Source: Bacteroides luti
GTDB lineage: Bacteria; Bacteroidota; Bacteroidia; Bacteroidales; Bacteroidaceae
DNA: 64,000 nucleotides
Direction of reading: 5' to 3'
Assembly (NCBI RefSeq): GCF_900128905.1
Contig: NZ_FQTV01000003.1
Span: forward strand, 225,850-289,849
Positions 18,584 through 28,038 of this stretch are shown one piece after another (positions within the stretch are counted from its first letter, which is position 1; each line of letters opens with the position of its first letter). Below the pieces are notes generated by a model. That model was not told the origin of the DNA. It made no database searches and saw only the letters and a program-made list of their open reading frames with translations. The translations under genes were made by a program, and so were the position numbers.

Positions 18584-19042
18584 TCATTTCTTTTGAAGAT
18601 CAACGTCGAGTTCACTGCCTTCACATTCCGTTTTGGCCGACAGATAAAACTTCAATGTCATCACATCTTCCTTAACAGCTTGCACTGTTGCCTTAACTTT
18701 CACATTGGAAGTAGATACACCATCAATAAATGTCAGTCGGCAAGCTTCTGCATCTGTGAAGTTTATTTCTTCAGATACTTTCTTCTGATCATATTCAGCT
18801 AAAGAAATCTTAACTTCTTCATCATTTGATTTTGCATGGAAACTAAATAAATCAGACCCATTACCGATAAGATTGAGAGATAACTCTACAACATCACCTA
18901 CCTTAACTTTAGGGGTTTCAGCAACAATCGTATCATTTACAGAACAGCTAATAACTTTTATCTCCGGCGACACAGTCGTTTCAGAGGCACAAGAGGATAG
19001 TAAAAAAAGTCCAAGAATAAATGGTAAAAATATGTTTTTCAT
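18584..19042 (-). CDS. Putative lipoprotein of unknown function, 152 aa
   Basis: Function not recognised. The protein starts with a lipoprotein signal peptide (MKNIFLPFILGLFLLSSCAS, lipobox LSSC with Cys18), so it should be anchored in an envelope membrane. The mature part of about 134 residues reads as a beta-rich single domain with three further Cys (residues 33, 101 and 139). It is monocistronic and convergent with pgi. Confidence 0.8.
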   Translation of the reverse strand: MKNIFLPFILGLFLLSSCASETTVSPEIKVISCSVNDTIVAETPKVKVGDVVELSLNLIGNGSDLFSFHAKSNDEEVKISLAEYDQKKVSEEINFTDAEACRLTFIDGVSTSNVKVKATVQAVKEDVMTLKFYLSAKTECEGSELDVDLQKK

Positions 19043-19101
19043 TTATAAATCATTCAAAATCAGTGCTGCAAAAATACACGAATAATCTGAATAACCAAAC
19101 A

Positions 19102-19136
19102 TTTGAATGTTAATTAAGAACTTCTTCGTATCTTTG
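19102..19136 (+). promoter_or_regulatory. Putative promoter of the HAD phosphatase gene
   Basis: TATCTTTG at 19129-19136 matches the -7 consensus; a TTTG at 19102-19105 is a possible -33 box but with a long 23-bp spacer. Confidence 0.5.
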
Positions 19137-19147
19137 CAATCGAATAA

Positions 19148-19897
19148 ATGAACTTACTAACTATGTTTCAAACTGCAATTAGTCGCTATTTAGAGACCCA
19201 TAAACATCCATCACTTACACTTAAAGCCGTTCTATTTGATATGGACGGAGTATTATACAATTCAATGCCTTATCATGCCGAATCATGGCACAAGATTATG
19301 GAAGAACGCGGATTGCATCTTTCTAAAGAAGAAGCCTATCTTCACGAAGGACGTACAGGGTCAGGAACTATCAATATAGTATGCCAGCGTCAGTTTGGTA
19401 GAAATGCAACAGAAAAGGAGATTAAAGAGATTTATAAAGCAAAAACTGAAGTATTCAACAGTTATCCTCTGGCATTACCTATGGAAGGGGCTACCGATGT
19501 ACTGACAAAGGTTAAACGCGATGGTTTATTTCCCATGATAGTAACCGGTTCTGGACAGGCATCATTATTAGGTCGCCTGAATAAAAACTTTCCTGGAGTT
19601 TTTAAGCCTGAACTAATGGTTACCGCTTTCGACGTAAAATATGGAAAACCAAATCCGGAACCATATCTTATGGCATTAAATAAAGGAAACCTGAAAGCCA
19701 ATGAAGCCATTGTTGTTGAAAATGCGCCTCTTGGAGTACAAGCTGCTGCTGCAGCAGGCATATTTACTGTAGCTGTGAACACTGGTCCTTTAGATGATAA
19801 TATACTTCTTGATGCCGGAGCTAATGTTCTTTTCCCATCTATGCAGGCACTCTGCGATTCATGGGAAAATCTGTTAAAGGAATTCAGTGAAGCGTAA
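19148..19897 (+). CDS. HAD-family sugar-phosphatase or beta-phosphoglucomutase-like protein
   Basis: Haloacid dehalogenase superfamily phosphotransferase; the substrate is probably a small sugar phosphate. The 249-residue protein shows motif I FDMDGVLYNS (Asp31 and Asp33), an alpha-helical type I cap (about 42-110), motif II VTGSG, motif III Lys in YGKPNPEPY, and motif IV acid residues in VVENAPLGVQAA. The insertion of the cap after motif I and the overall layout place it with PgmB/YcjU-like enzymes. An internal Met at codon 6 is an alternative start. It has no operon partner. Confidence 0.88.
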   Translation: MNLLTMFQTAISRYLETHKHPSLTLKAVLFDMDGVLYNSMPYHAESWHKIMEERGLHLSKEEAYLHEGRTGSGTINIVCQRQFGRNATEKEIKEIYKAKTEVFNSYPLALPMEGATDVLTKVKRDGLFPMIVTGSGQASLLGRLNKNFPGVFKPELMVTAFDVKYGKPNPEPYLMALNKGNLKANEAIVVENAPLGVQAAAAAGIFTVAVNTGPLDDNILLDAGANVLFPSMQALCDSWENLLKEFSEA

Positions 19898-19993
19898 AGT
19901 GAATACATCTAATTAGGTAAGTCTATAAATAATAGAGAGTGTTCAAAAGAATATTTTATTATCCCGATAATGCTCTAAAAGGTATCGAAAAAG

Positions 19994-20102
19994 TGAGGGT
20001 AGGCACTTTTTGTGAGGGTAAAGTGAGGGTTCAAAATGCTACCATCACTAAATACATGACTGATTTATAACCTATTGAATGGACCTGGTGAGGGAGTGAG
20101 GG
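19994..20102 (+). repeat. Five TGAGGG repeats in an intergenic gap
   Basis: TGAGGG at 19994, 20013, 20024, 20089 and 20097, mostly as AGTGAGGGT. No gene covers the gap from 19898 to 20230, and nothing else stands out in it. The cluster is on the 3' side of the tRNA-Arg gene, a common integration side for mobile elements, but I find no duplicated tRNA end. Confidence 0.55.
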
Positions 20103-20233
20103 ATGACTTTAGAAAGATTACTAACGGAGACATCCACCCGGATACACAAATAAATATTCATTGTTCAAAGCTGAAGAATGAACAGTTATCACACAAGTTT
20201 TTATATTGAGCCGAAATAATTCAAAGAATAAAA

Positions 20234-20278
20234 AATAGATGGGGGTTATCCAAAATTGGACAACCCCCATCTATTTGA
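20234..20278. terminator. Strong hairpin terminator after tRNA-Arg
   Basis: AAATAGATGGGGGTT and its complement AACCCCCATCTATTT form a long stem extended by TGTCCA/TGGATA. It follows the 3' end of the tRNA on minus and has a T-run beyond. Confidence 0.88.
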
Positions 20279-20282
20279 TAAG

Positions 20283-20355
20283 TGATCCCGGTGGGACTCA
20301 AACCCACGACCTTCAGAACCGGAATCTGACGCTCTATTCACTAAGCTACGGAACC
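20283..20355 (-). tRNA. tRNA-Arg (anticodon CCG)
   Basis: The 73-nt cloverleaf reads on minus. The acceptor GGTTCCG pairs with CGGGATC (two G-T pairs), with discriminator A and no encoded CCA. The D arm is GCTT...GAGC, and the anticodon stem TCAGA/TCTGA holds loop TTCCGGT, so the anticodon is CCG, reading CGG. The T arm is GTGGG-TTTGAGT-CCCAC. Confidence 0.95.
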
Positions 20356-20559
20356 TTATTGTGCGGGCAAAAGTACAAAAATAGTTGTGTGTTTCCTAAT
20401 ATTTTTTCTAAAATCCTTTCAAAACCTACTTAAATGATAGCACTACTTATTCCAGGAAAATACATTATCTATCAATTTTTCAGTTAATTTGCTAATTTAG
20501 AGAATATAAGAAAGATCTATATATAAGTTGAGTTTATCAAACTATTGAAAAACAATACA

Positions 20560-20610
20560 ATGGAAAACATTAATAACAACTATTATTTTGAAATAAGTAT
20601 CGCTAATTAA
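20560..20610 (+). other. Possible Asn-rich leader frame upstream of asnA
   Basis: ATG to TAA, 16 codons, five of them Asn (positions 3, 5, 6, 7 and 16); it reads MENINNNYYFEISIAN. It lies 92 nt before asnA, which makes asparagine. However, the best asnA -7 box (20667) is downstream of it, and no clear terminator follows, so it may be chance in AT-rich DNA. Apart from this frame the gap 20356-20666 shows nothing. Confidence 0.25.
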
Positions 20611-20666
20611 ACATACATTTTGCTAATATTATATCAATAAATAATAGCAAATATATAAATATTATG

Positions 20667-20674
20667 TATATTTG
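20667..20674 (+). promoter_or_regulatory. Putative -7 box of asnA
   Basis: TATATTTG, 29 nt before the asnA ATG; no TTTG at -33. Confidence 0.55.
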
Positions 20675-20702
20675 CCGACTATAATTTAGAAATAAACAAC
20701 CT

Positions 20703-21740
20703 ATGAGCTATCTTATAAAACCAGAAAACTACCAACCATTACTCGATTTACAACAAACCGAGCTTGGAATAAAACAGATTAAAGAGTTCTTCCAACAAAA
20801 CTTATCGTCAGAATTACGTCTTCGTCGTGTAACAGCCCCTTTATTTGTATTGAAAGGAATGGGAATTAACGATGACTTAAACGGAGTAGAACGTCCTGTA
20901 TCCTTCCCTATCAAAGAATTAGGAGATAAAGAAGCCGAAGTTGTGCATTCTCTTGCTAAATGGAAAAGAATGACACTTGCTGATTACAGTATAGAACCTG
21001 GATATGGTATTTATACAGACATGAATGCAATTCGCTCTGACGAAGAACTTGGCAATTTACATTCATTATATGTAGATCAATGGGATTGGGAACGAGTTAT
21101 TAACCGTGAAGATCGTAATATTGATTTCTTAAAGGAAATTGTGGGACGTATTTATGCTGCCATGATTCGCACAGAATATATGGTTTTTGAAATGTATCCA
21201 CAAATCAGACCATGTTTACCTGAAAAGTTATTCTTTATCCACTCTGAAGAACTACGCCAACTTTATCCGAATTTAGATCCTAAAGGCCGCGAAAATGCTA
21301 TCACCAAAGAACATGGTGCAGTATTTATCTTTGGTATTGGCTGTAAACTTGGTGATGGAAAAGAACACGATCTACGTGCACCGGATTATGATGATTATTC
21401 AACTCCAGGTATTAACGGTTTACCAGGATTAAATGGTGACCTTTTGGTATGGAACTATACTTTAGACCGTGCAGTTGAAATATCTTCTATGGGAATCCGT
21501 GTTGATAAAGAGGCTCTGCTTAGACAATTAAAAGAGAGTGGCAATGAAGGACGTAAAGATCTTTATTTCCACAAAAGATTGTTAGAAGGAACTCTTCCAT
21601 TAAGTATTGGCGGTGGCATAGGACAATCACGTCTTTGTATGTTCTACTTACGTAAAGCTCATATCGGAGAAATCCAGGCAAGTATCTGGCCTGCAGATAT
21701 GAGAAAGGAATGTGAAGAATTGAATATGCCTTTAATCTAA
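20703..21740 (+). CDS. asnA: Aspartate-ammonia ligase (asparagine synthetase A)
   Basis: Makes asparagine from aspartate, ammonia and ATP; its fold is that of class II aminoacyl-tRNA synthetases. The 345-residue length fits AsnA (about 330-345). Recognisable stretches are the N-terminal LRLRRVTAPLFV, VHSLAKWKRMTLADY, MNAIRSDEELGNLHSLYVDQ (motif 2-like) and the C-terminal LPLSIGGGIGQSRLCM (motif 3-like). ung follows after 6 nt, so the two are probably co-transcribed. Confidence 0.96.
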   Translation: MSYLIKPENYQPLLDLQQTELGIKQIKEFFQQNLSSELRLRRVTAPLFVLKGMGINDDLNGVERPVSFPIKELGDKEAEVVHSLAKWKRMTLADYSIEPGYGIYTDMNAIRSDEELGNLHSLYVDQWDWERVINREDRNIDFLKEIVGRIYAAMIRTEYMVFEMYPQIRPCLPEKLFFIHSEELRQLYPNLDPKGRENAITKEHGAVFIFGIGCKLGDGKEHDLRAPDYDDYSTPGINGLPGLNGDLLVWNYTLDRAVEISSMGIRVDKEALLRQLKESGNEGRKDLYFHKRLLEGTLPLSIGGGIGQSRLCMFYLRKAHIGEIQASIWPADMRKECEELNMPLI

Positions 21741-21746
21741 TTACGA

Positions 21747-22409
21747 ATGAACGTACAGATTGAAGATAGCTGGAAGAAACATCTTGCACCAGAATTTGAA
21801 GCCGACTATTTTAGTCGGCTTACTAATTTTGTACGCGACGAGTATGCACAGTATACTGTTTATCCTCCGGGTAAACTAATTTTCAATGCATTTAATAGCT
21901 GCCCGTTTGATAAAGTTAAAGTAGTGATTATCGGACAGGATCCATATCATGAACCAGGTCAGGCTCATGGTTTGTGCTTTTCTGTAAACGATGGGGTTCC
22001 TTTTCCTCCCTCATTGCAGAATATTTTTAAGGAAATAGCAAGTGATTTAGGAACTCCTGCTCCTAAAAGCGGTAACCTTACCCGATGGACCGAACAAGGA
22101 GTACTGCTAATGAACGCAACTCTTACAGTTAGAGCGCATCAGGCGGGTTCGCATCAAAACAAAGGATGGGAAACATTTACCGATGCTGCGATTCGTCATC
22201 TAGCTGAAGAGCGAGAACATCTGGTATTTATTCTTTGGGGTTCTTATGCACAAAAAAAAGGTGCTATGATTGACAGGAATAAACATCTTATTCTTTCGTC
22301 AGCTCATCCTTCTCCCCTATCTGCTTATCGTGGATTCTTCGGGAATGGACATTTTAGCAAGACTAACAAATATCTGCTAGAACATGGAATTGAACCAATA
22401 AATTGGTAA
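21747..22409 (+). CDS. ung: Uracil-DNA glycosylase (family 1)
   Basis: Removes uracil from DNA at the first step of base-excision repair. The 220-residue protein has motif [14 protein letters not shown] with catalytic Asp65 and Tyr67, and motif [14 protein letters not shown] with His187. Length and motifs are canonical. Second gene of asnA-ung, ended by a hairpin shared with lptD. Confidence 0.97.
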   Translation: MNVQIEDSWKKHLAPEFEADYFSRLTNFVRDEYAQYTVYPPGKLIFNAFNSCPFDKVKVVIIGQDPYHEPGQAHGLCFSVNDGVPFPPSLQNIFKEIASDLGTPAPKSGNLTRWTEQGVLLMNATLTVRAHQAGSHQNKGWETFTDAAIRHLAEEREHLVFILWGSYAQKKGAMIDRNKHLILSSAHPSPLSAYRGFFGNGHFSKTNKYLLEHGIEPINW

Positions 22410-22438
22410 TAGTCTTACTATTGAACCAATATATAGAT

Positions 22439-22484
22439 AAAAAGAAGACCAACAATTTGTGTTATAAATTGTTGGTCTTCTTTT
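22439..22484. terminator. Bidirectional terminator between ung and lptD
   Basis: AAAGAAGACCAACAATTT pairs perfectly with its complement across a 7-nt loop; A-rich and T-rich flanks suit both convergent genes. Confidence 0.9.
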
Positions 22485-22498
22485 TATTTATATCAGTA

Positions 22499-25186
22499 TT
22501 AATACCACTTAATATTTGAAGAGGCACTGCTTCGTTGTTCCCATTTCAAATCTTGCAGCATGCTTGAATTAGCACGTATTGAGAAATTGTAAGAACGATA
22601 TTTACCAAAAGGAGATAAGCTACAAGTCATGCTCCAACAGTGCAAGTCACGAGATATATTACAAGTTGTCTGTGCTATCTGTTTTGCATCAAAGTCATAT
22701 GAACCTTGGAAAGAGAAATTCCATTTATCAGAGATCTTAATATTTCCAGAACCACTTAAAGTATGAGTCAGCTTAAACGGATAACGCATTGTTTTTTCAT
22801 TAATCTTAGCAGCTGTATTTTCTCTGAAATTAAATGAATATGCAAGAGAGAATGACCAAGGCATTTTAAATGGAAGATATCCATCTTGATTTACTTCAGC
22901 TTTTTTCTCTTTCTTTTCTGTCTCTCCATCTGTTTTAGCTTCTTTCTTTGGTTTTTCTCCTTCAGGATTATTCGTTCCTTCTTTCTTTTCCTCTTTTTTC
23001 CCAAACCACTTTTTCCAGGTGCTATTATCAAAAGTATATGAGAAAGATGAACCCGAGCCCTGGAATCGTCCGAAACGACCATAAGACCATTCTGTTTTAT
23101 CTCCTACATAAACATTACCGTTTTTATCAAACTGATATGCATAAGTAGCAAACGAAGTATTGAAATTAAATGTATAGCTCTTAGTTAATTTCAAACGCAA
23201 ACGCATGGATAAATCACTCCAGGGTTTTGTCTTTGCAGCCATATTATATGAGATACTACCGCCTAATTCATCAATCAAACTAACCTTCTTTACTGAGTCA
23301 TTAGCCGATTTAATTTTCATTTCCACATTATTGGAGACATCAAAGCTAACATTTCCTTGCTTCCCTTTACCCGGAACCCCAAATAATCCGGTTGCATAAG
23401 GAGAGTAATCTACTGTTTTCTCATCACCGTAAGCATCAATATATGTATAAGAATCCCAGTATCCATATCTTTTTGCTCCAAAATCAGGTTGAGCACTAAG
23501 ACTAACAGTTGGAGTTATCACGTGACGGATAGTTTGAATCTTATCACCAAAGATAGCCTTCATTGGTGTATAGAAACCATAGAGTTTAGTACTTATACCA
23601 AGGCTCATATTATAATTATAGACACGATTAAAGCCGTAAGTGGTATCCTTTTTAACAGCCTGACTATTGTCATCCCAGGATTGCTTTATCTTATTAGTAT
23701 ACCAGCGTTCGGTATAATTAAAAGAAGGAGTTACATTTAAATATTTAAACAAAGTAAATGTTGCACTGATTGGAATAGAGTGATTCACTGCATTTTCCCA
23801 ATCTTTCACTAAACTTGATTTAAAGAATTTATCTTCTTTTGTAGTAATGCTATTCTTTAACTGACCGGTATAACTCATTGATATTTTTTCGTACCAACGT
23901 TCTGCGCCAACAGCCTTTTTACGTTTAAAAGGAAAAATTCGGCTTAAAGAGATATTTAAATCCGGTAACGTTACAGCCAATGTTGAGTCCTTTGTGCGCT
24001 GTGCAATATTAAATGTACTCGACATTGTTAGATTCTGATCCGGGAAGTTACGTGTATAACTAACACTGGAAGTCTTCGTGTTCTGAGAATACAAAGAAGG
24101 ATCATAATAACTTCCTAAATTAGTCTTCTCATAACTACTTGTCGCAAAGTTAACGCTTGCCGAGAAAGAACTATTAGGACTTGCCTTAGCATCTTGTCTA
24201 TGAGTCCAGTTTAATTTAAAGTCCTTTGATACAGCATAATCGACATTCTTCTCTCCGGTTTTGGTTACCTGATAATTGGCACTTAAAGAACCTGAATATT
24301 TATATCTTTTATTGTAGTTTGTTGCAGTACCAAGCCCCCATGAACCTTTAGTGAATATCTCACCTGTAAGTTTCAAGTCCATATAATCACTGATAGCAAA
24401 GTAATACCCACCATCACGAAGATAAAAACCTCGATTCAGCTCGTCTCCGTAAGTAGGCATAATAAAACCTGAAGAATAACTGCTACTAAATGGGAAGAAA
24501 CCAAAAGGAATCGCTATAGGCAAAGGAACATCTTCTACAACCATATACGCCGGTCCGAAGACTACATTCTTTTTAGGTTTTACTTTTGCGCGTGTTAGTT
24601 GTAAATAGAAGTGTGGATGTTCATGGTTATCACAAGTTGTATATTTACCATCTTCCATAAAAAGATCATCACCGGAACTTTTCTTTGCATTGTAGCTGGT
24701 TACATATCCCTCTCCTTGTTGTGTTACCACATTTTTTATATAACCACGTTTACTTTTAAAGTTATAATTGATAGATTTTGATTCGTATGGTGTTTCTCCA
24801 TCTTTAAAGACCGGTGCACCAGTTACTGCTCCTAAAGAGTCTACTTTACCTCTGGCATAGACAGTACTACTATCCATATTCATGGTAATTATCTCAGACT
24901 CAAGCTCTATCTTTTCATAATTTACCTTTCCTTTTCCATAAAGGTGAGCAAAACCTCCTTGTGTAAAAACAATGGAATCGGAAGCTTCATAAGTAACAGG
25001 AGCATTTAATTCCTGCTTTCTCTTTTTTGACTTTAAAGTATCCTGAGCCAAAGAATCTGCTTTAATTGTATCAGAAGACAACTCTTTCTTCTTTCCTTTC
25101 TGAGCATGTACTCCATCAGAAAGTGAAAGAGTAACAGCAACAAACAAGAGCGGAATTATATATGTTTTAGCTTTTAATGACGTCAT
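22499..25186 (-). CDS. lptD: LPS-assembly outer-membrane protein, LptD-like
   Basis: Outer-membrane barrel that inserts lipopolysaccharide at the cell surface. The 895-residue protein has a signal peptide (cleavage near GVHAQ), a charged linker (about 28-60), and an OstA-like beta-jellyroll (about 63-220, with repeats of the YEASDSIVF and LYGKGKVNYE type). A long beta-barrel domain follows to the C terminus. A Lys/Glu-rich low-complexity loop (about 740-775) is inserted in the barrel. The frame also opens at a TTG one codon earlier; the ATG at 25184-25186 is used. In this phylum LptD is longer and divergent from E. coli, so the name is by domain layout. Confidence 0.85.
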   Translation of the reverse strand: MTSLKAKTYIIPLLFVAVTLSLSDGVHAQKGKKKELSSDTIKADSLAQDTLKSKKRKQELNAPVTYEASDSIVFTQGGFAHLYGKGKVNYEKIELESEIITMNMDSSTVYARGKVDSLGAVTGAPVFKDGETPYESKSINYNFKSKRGYIKNVVTQQGEGYVTSYNAKKSSGDDLFMEDGKYTTCDNHEHPHFYLQLTRAKVKPKKNVVFGPAYMVVEDVPLPIAIPFGFFPFSSSYSSGFIMPTYGDELNRGFYLRDGGYYFAISDYMDLKLTGEIFTKGSWGLGTATNYNKRYKYSGSLSANYQVTKTGEKNVDYAVSKDFKLNWTHRQDAKASPNSSFSASVNFATSSYEKTNLGSYYDPSLYSQNTKTSSVSYTRNFPDQNLTMSSTFNIAQRTKDSTLAVTLPDLNISLSRIFPFKRKKAVGAERWYEKISMSYTGQLKNSITTKEDKFFKSSLVKDWENAVNHSIPISATFTLFKYLNVTPSFNYTERWYTNKIKQSWDDNSQAVKKDTTYGFNRVYNYNMSLGISTKLYGFYTPMKAIFGDKIQTIRHVITPTVSLSAQPDFGAKRYGYWDSYTYIDAYGDEKTVDYSPYATGLFGVPGKGKQGNVSFDVSNNVEMKIKSANDSVKKVSLIDELGGSISYNMAAKTKPWSDLSMRLRLKLTKSYTFNFNTSFATYAYQFDKNGNVYVGDKTEWSYGRFGRFQGSGSSFSYTFDNSTWKKWFGKKEEKKEGTNNPEGEKPKKEAKTDGETEKKEKKAEVNQDGYLPFKMPWSFSLAYSFNFRENTAAKINEKTMRYPFKLTHTLSGSGNIKISDKWNFSFQGSYDFDAKQIAQTTCNISRDLHCWSMTCSLSPFGKYRSYNFSIRANSSMLQDLKWEQRSSASSNIKWY

Positions 25187-25212
25187 CAATTATGCATTTA
25201 CGCTTTAATGGG

Positions 25213-25220
25213 CAAAAGTA
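25213..25220 (-). promoter_or_regulatory. Putative -7 box of lptD
   Basis: Minus-strand TACTTTTG, 26 nt upstream of the lptD start and inside the gap after the HD-domain gene, so lptD may have its own promoter. Confidence 0.5.
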
Positions 25221-25275
25221 AGCATTCTCTACCAAATATTAACAGCTTTCAGTTTATTTAATTTTTTTTTTGGGA

Positions 25276-25815
25276 TTAAAGAAAAAGATCGCACCATTCA
25301 TCAAAGCGTTTTAGTCCTTCGGTTCCAAATTTGGCTATTGTTTTTCGGGCAGCCTCCACACTTTTTTCTTGCTCTAAATGAGTTTTTGAAAAAAACTTAT
25401 CGGCGAAACAAATAACTTGTTCTTCCATAGATACCGGCAATAAATCACGATGTGGAAGTGGTAACTCATTTTTCACTATATCAAGAACTGTAATTCCAGC
25501 TCCGGTATGGCGTTCACATACGAGGGCATGACGAGGGTATCCTTCTTTTCTAATTAAATCTGCACCCAGATAACCATGACAAATATAAGGCTCTTTACCA
25601 ACACAGTCTATGCCATGAGCATTTGTCAGAAAGATTCCAATATCATGTATCATTGCAGCCTCCTCTAAGAACGTCTTATCAAGATTAAGTTCGGGATGAC
25701 GGGTTGCAATCTGTAAAGCCTTATCAGCAACCGATCGGCTATGAGTTAGTAAAATATCAAGCTGCCTTCCAGGAGTATAATATTTATTAATAATTTCTAT
25801 TGGATTCATTATCAT
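25276..25815 (-). CDS. HD-domain phosphohydrolase
   Basis: Metal-dependent phosphohydrolase of the HD superfamily, substrate unknown. The 179-residue protein shows HSRSVADKALQIA (first His near residue 25), the HD pair in MIHDIGIFLT (about 53-62) and a later His in the HGYLGADLIRKEGYP region. There are two candidate ATGs (25815 and 25809), two codons apart. It diverges from the MscS gene and lies upstream of lptD. Confidence 0.85.
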   Translation of the reverse strand: MIMNPIEIINKYYTPGRQLDILLTHSRSVADKALQIATRHPELNLDKTFLEEAAMIHDIGIFLTNAHGIDCVGKEPYICHGYLGADLIRKEGYPRHALVCERHTGAGITVLDIVKNELPLPHRDLLPVSMEEQVICFADKFFSKTHLEQEKSVEAARKTIAKFGTEGLKRFDEWCDLFL

Positions 25816-25845
25816 CTTAATACTTGTTTATTCGATTGAAATAAA

Positions 25846-25853
25846 TAATTTTG
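25846..25853 (+). promoter_or_regulatory. Putative -7 box of the MscS gene
   Basis: TAATTTTG, 31 nt before the ATG; CTTG at 25823-25826 is a one-mismatch -33 box at 19 bp. Confidence 0.55.
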
Positions 25854-25884
25854 TGCAATATTACTAAATTTAAGCGTAACAAAC

Positions 25885-26757
25885 ATGAATGTACACGAGT
25901 TTTTAAGCAATACTATTTTAAATATCAGCATTGAGAAATTGATTTCTTTTTTTATTAAAGCTTTGCTGATCTACGGGGTGACACAAGTTGCCGTTTCTTT
26001 TACCAAATATTTGTTCAGACGTTCACAGAAAAGGAAAAAACTTGCAATCCTGGATCAAACTACTTCAAGCTTTATTCAACGACTGATTGTTTATACTCTT
26101 TATATCATAGGTATGGCAATCTTCCTCTCTTTGATTCCAGGGATGGAGAAAGTTAGTAGCTCTATTCTTGCCGGTGCCGGAATCATGGCAATGGCTGTTG
26201 GTTTTGCTTCACAAGAAGCTTTATCAAATTTTGTCAGTGGATTGTTTATTGTCTTTGGAAAGCCTTTCCGAATTGGTGATTCAATTATGATTGACAGTGT
26301 AGTAAACGGAACAGTAGCCGAAATCACTCTTCGCCATACTATTATAAAGAGTCTAGACAATAGAATGATTATTATTCCAAACAGTAAAATCAACTCCAGT
26401 ACAATTGTTAATTCTACTATCGGAGAACAAGACACATGCAGTTTTATTGAAGTAGGAGTCTCTTATGATACAAACCTTGACAAGGCGATCAATGTAATGA
26501 GAGATGAAATAATGCATCATCCATTGTTGATTGACCGCCGCACTCCAGAGGAAAAACAGGGCAACACGCCGCAAGTTGTTATTCGTGTAATTGCACTTGG
26601 CGATTCGGCCATCACACTAAAAGCATGGGCTTGGGCGGCAAATGCAGGAAATGCTTTCGTTTTAAAATGTGACTTACTAAAATCAATTAAAGAACGTTTT
26701 GACAAAGAAAACATCGAAATACCTTATCCATATAACAATGTCATAGTTAAGAAATAA
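25885..26757 (+). CDS. Small-conductance mechanosensitive channel (MscS family)
   Basis: Inner-membrane tension-gated channel that releases solutes on osmotic downshock. The 290-residue protein has three transmembrane segments (about 17-40, 67-86, 92-122). The pore helix TM3 carries the small-residue pattern AGAGIMAMAVGFASQEALSNFVSG, and TM3 is followed by the beta domain (GKPFRIGDSI) and alpha/beta vestibule. Size matches E. coli MscS (286). The NamZ-like gene starts 29 nt after the stop, so both may share an mRNA. Confidence 0.93.
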   Translation: MNVHEFLSNTILNISIEKLISFFIKALLIYGVTQVAVSFTKYLFRRSQKRKKLAILDQTTSSFIQRLIVYTLYIIGMAIFLSLIPGMEKVSSSILAGAGIMAMAVGFASQEALSNFVSGLFIVFGKPFRIGDSIMIDSVVNGTVAEITLRHTIIKSLDNRMIIIPNSKINSSTIVNSTIGEQDTCSFIEVGVSYDTNLDKAINVMRDEIMHHPLLIDRRTPEEKQGNTPQVVIRVIALGDSAITLKAWAWAANAGNAFVLKCDLLKSIKERFDKENIEIPYPYNNVIVKK

Positions 26758-26786
26758 CTCTTTTTCTATGAATAAACCCTAATATT

Positions 26787-28010
26787 ATGATAAAACAAAG
26801 ACAATTTAAGAGCCTGGCAGTGCTGTTGCTTCTTTGCATGGCAAACTGCATAAATGCATCTAGTGAGAGAAGTTCTTTAAAACCAGCTGAATCGGTTTCA
26901 ACTTCCTCAAAGGAGGTTAAGGTTGGGGCAGAGCAGATGGATAAAATATTACCAATACTTAAAAACAAACGGGTAGCATTGGTAGTTAATCATACTTCAA
27001 TAGTAAACAAAAAAGGAACTCACCTTTTGGATACCTTGATTGCTTGCGGAATTAATATCAAAAAAGTCTTTGCTCCAGAGCATGGTTTTCGCGGAAATGC
27101 TGATGCCGGAGAAAAAGTAAAGGATGGAAAAGATAGTAAGACAGGAATACAGATTATTTCTCTGTATGGAAAAAACAGAAAACCAACCTCCGAACAGATG
27201 GCCGATGTAGACGTTGTGCTTTTTGATATACAAGATGTAGGAGCACGATTCTATACTTACATTAGCACCATGCACTATGTAATGGAAGCATGTGCTGAAA
27301 ACGGAAAGAAATTAATTATTACCGACCGTCCTAATCCCTGCGATTATATAGACGGACCAATAATGAAATCGGGCTTACAATCTTTTGTGGGCATGCACCT
27401 TATTCCACTGCTTCACGGATGTACGGTTGGAGAACTTGCACAAATGATCAATGGTGAAGGATGGCTGGGGGGTAAAAAGAAATGTTTGCTAACAGTTATA
27501 AAGATTAAAAACTGGAAACACGGACAACCATACTCATTACCGGTAAAGCCTTCTCCTAATCTTGCAAACGATCATGCTATCAGCTTATATCCTTCTCTTT
27601 GTCTTTTCGAGGCTACTGATATAAGTGTGGGACGTGGAACCTATTTTCCATTTGAAGTACTAGGTGCACCGGATAAAAAATATGGCGAATTTACTTTTAC
27701 CCCAAAAAGCCTTCCTGGTTTTGAAAAGAATCCAATGCACAAAGATCAGCTTTGCTATGGTTTAGATCTTAGAAAAGCTCAAGTTCCAAAAGGTTTTTCA
27801 CTTAAGTATATATTACAGTTTTATAAACTATCAGGTCAAGGTGCTGACTTTTTTACCCGTCCTCGTTGGTTTGACCAGTTAATAGGAGATTCATCTGTAA
27901 GGAAAGAAATTATTGAAGGGAAAAGCGAAACTGAAATAAGAGCCGGATGGCAACAAGGGTTAGCCAAATACAAAAAGATGCGTGCTAAGTATTTGCTTTA
28001 TACAGAATAA
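26787..28010 (+). CDS. Secreted exo-beta-N-acetylmuramidase, NamZ-like (DUF1343, GH171)
   Basis: The DUF1343 family includes B. subtilis NamZ, which releases N-acetylmuramic acid from the non-reducing ends of peptidoglycan fragments. The 407-residue protein has a signal sequence (MIKQRQFKSLAVLLLLCMAN, with Cys at 17 and 21 that could form a lipobox variant). The family hallmarks are VALVVNHTSIV, APEHGFRGNADAGE, DVVLFDIQDVGARFYTYIST, ITDRPNPCDYIDGP and the C-terminal RPRWFDQLIGD. It sits downstream of the mechanosensitive channel; with the amidase at 32 kb it suggests wall turnover in this region. The biochemical assignment is by family only. Confidence 0.87.
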   Translation: MIKQRQFKSLAVLLLLCMANCINASSERSSLKPAESVSTSSKEVKVGAEQMDKILPILKNKRVALVVNHTSIVNKKGTHLLDTLIACGINIKKVFAPEHGFRGNADAGEKVKDGKDSKTGIQIISLYGKNRKPTSEQMADVDVVLFDIQDVGARFYTYISTMHYVMEACAENGKKLIITDRPNPCDYIDGPIMKSGLQSFVGMHLIPLLHGCTVGELAQMINGEGWLGGKKKCLLTVIKIKNWKHGQPYSLPVKPSPNLANDHAISLYPSLCLFEATDISVGRGTYFPFEVLGAPDKKYGEFTFTPKSLPGFEKNPMHKDQLCYGLDLRKAQVPKGFSLKYILQFYKLSGQGADFFTRPRWFDQLIGDSSVRKEIIEGKSETEIRAGWQQGLAKYKKMRAKYLLYTE

Positions 28011-28038
28011 TATCGATTAGCGGAAATAGTAATACTGG

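Noticed and set aside
20239..20433. 64-codon frame over the tRNA-Arg gene
   Set aside because: It is the translation of the antisense of the tRNA and its terminator, a well-known annotation artefact.
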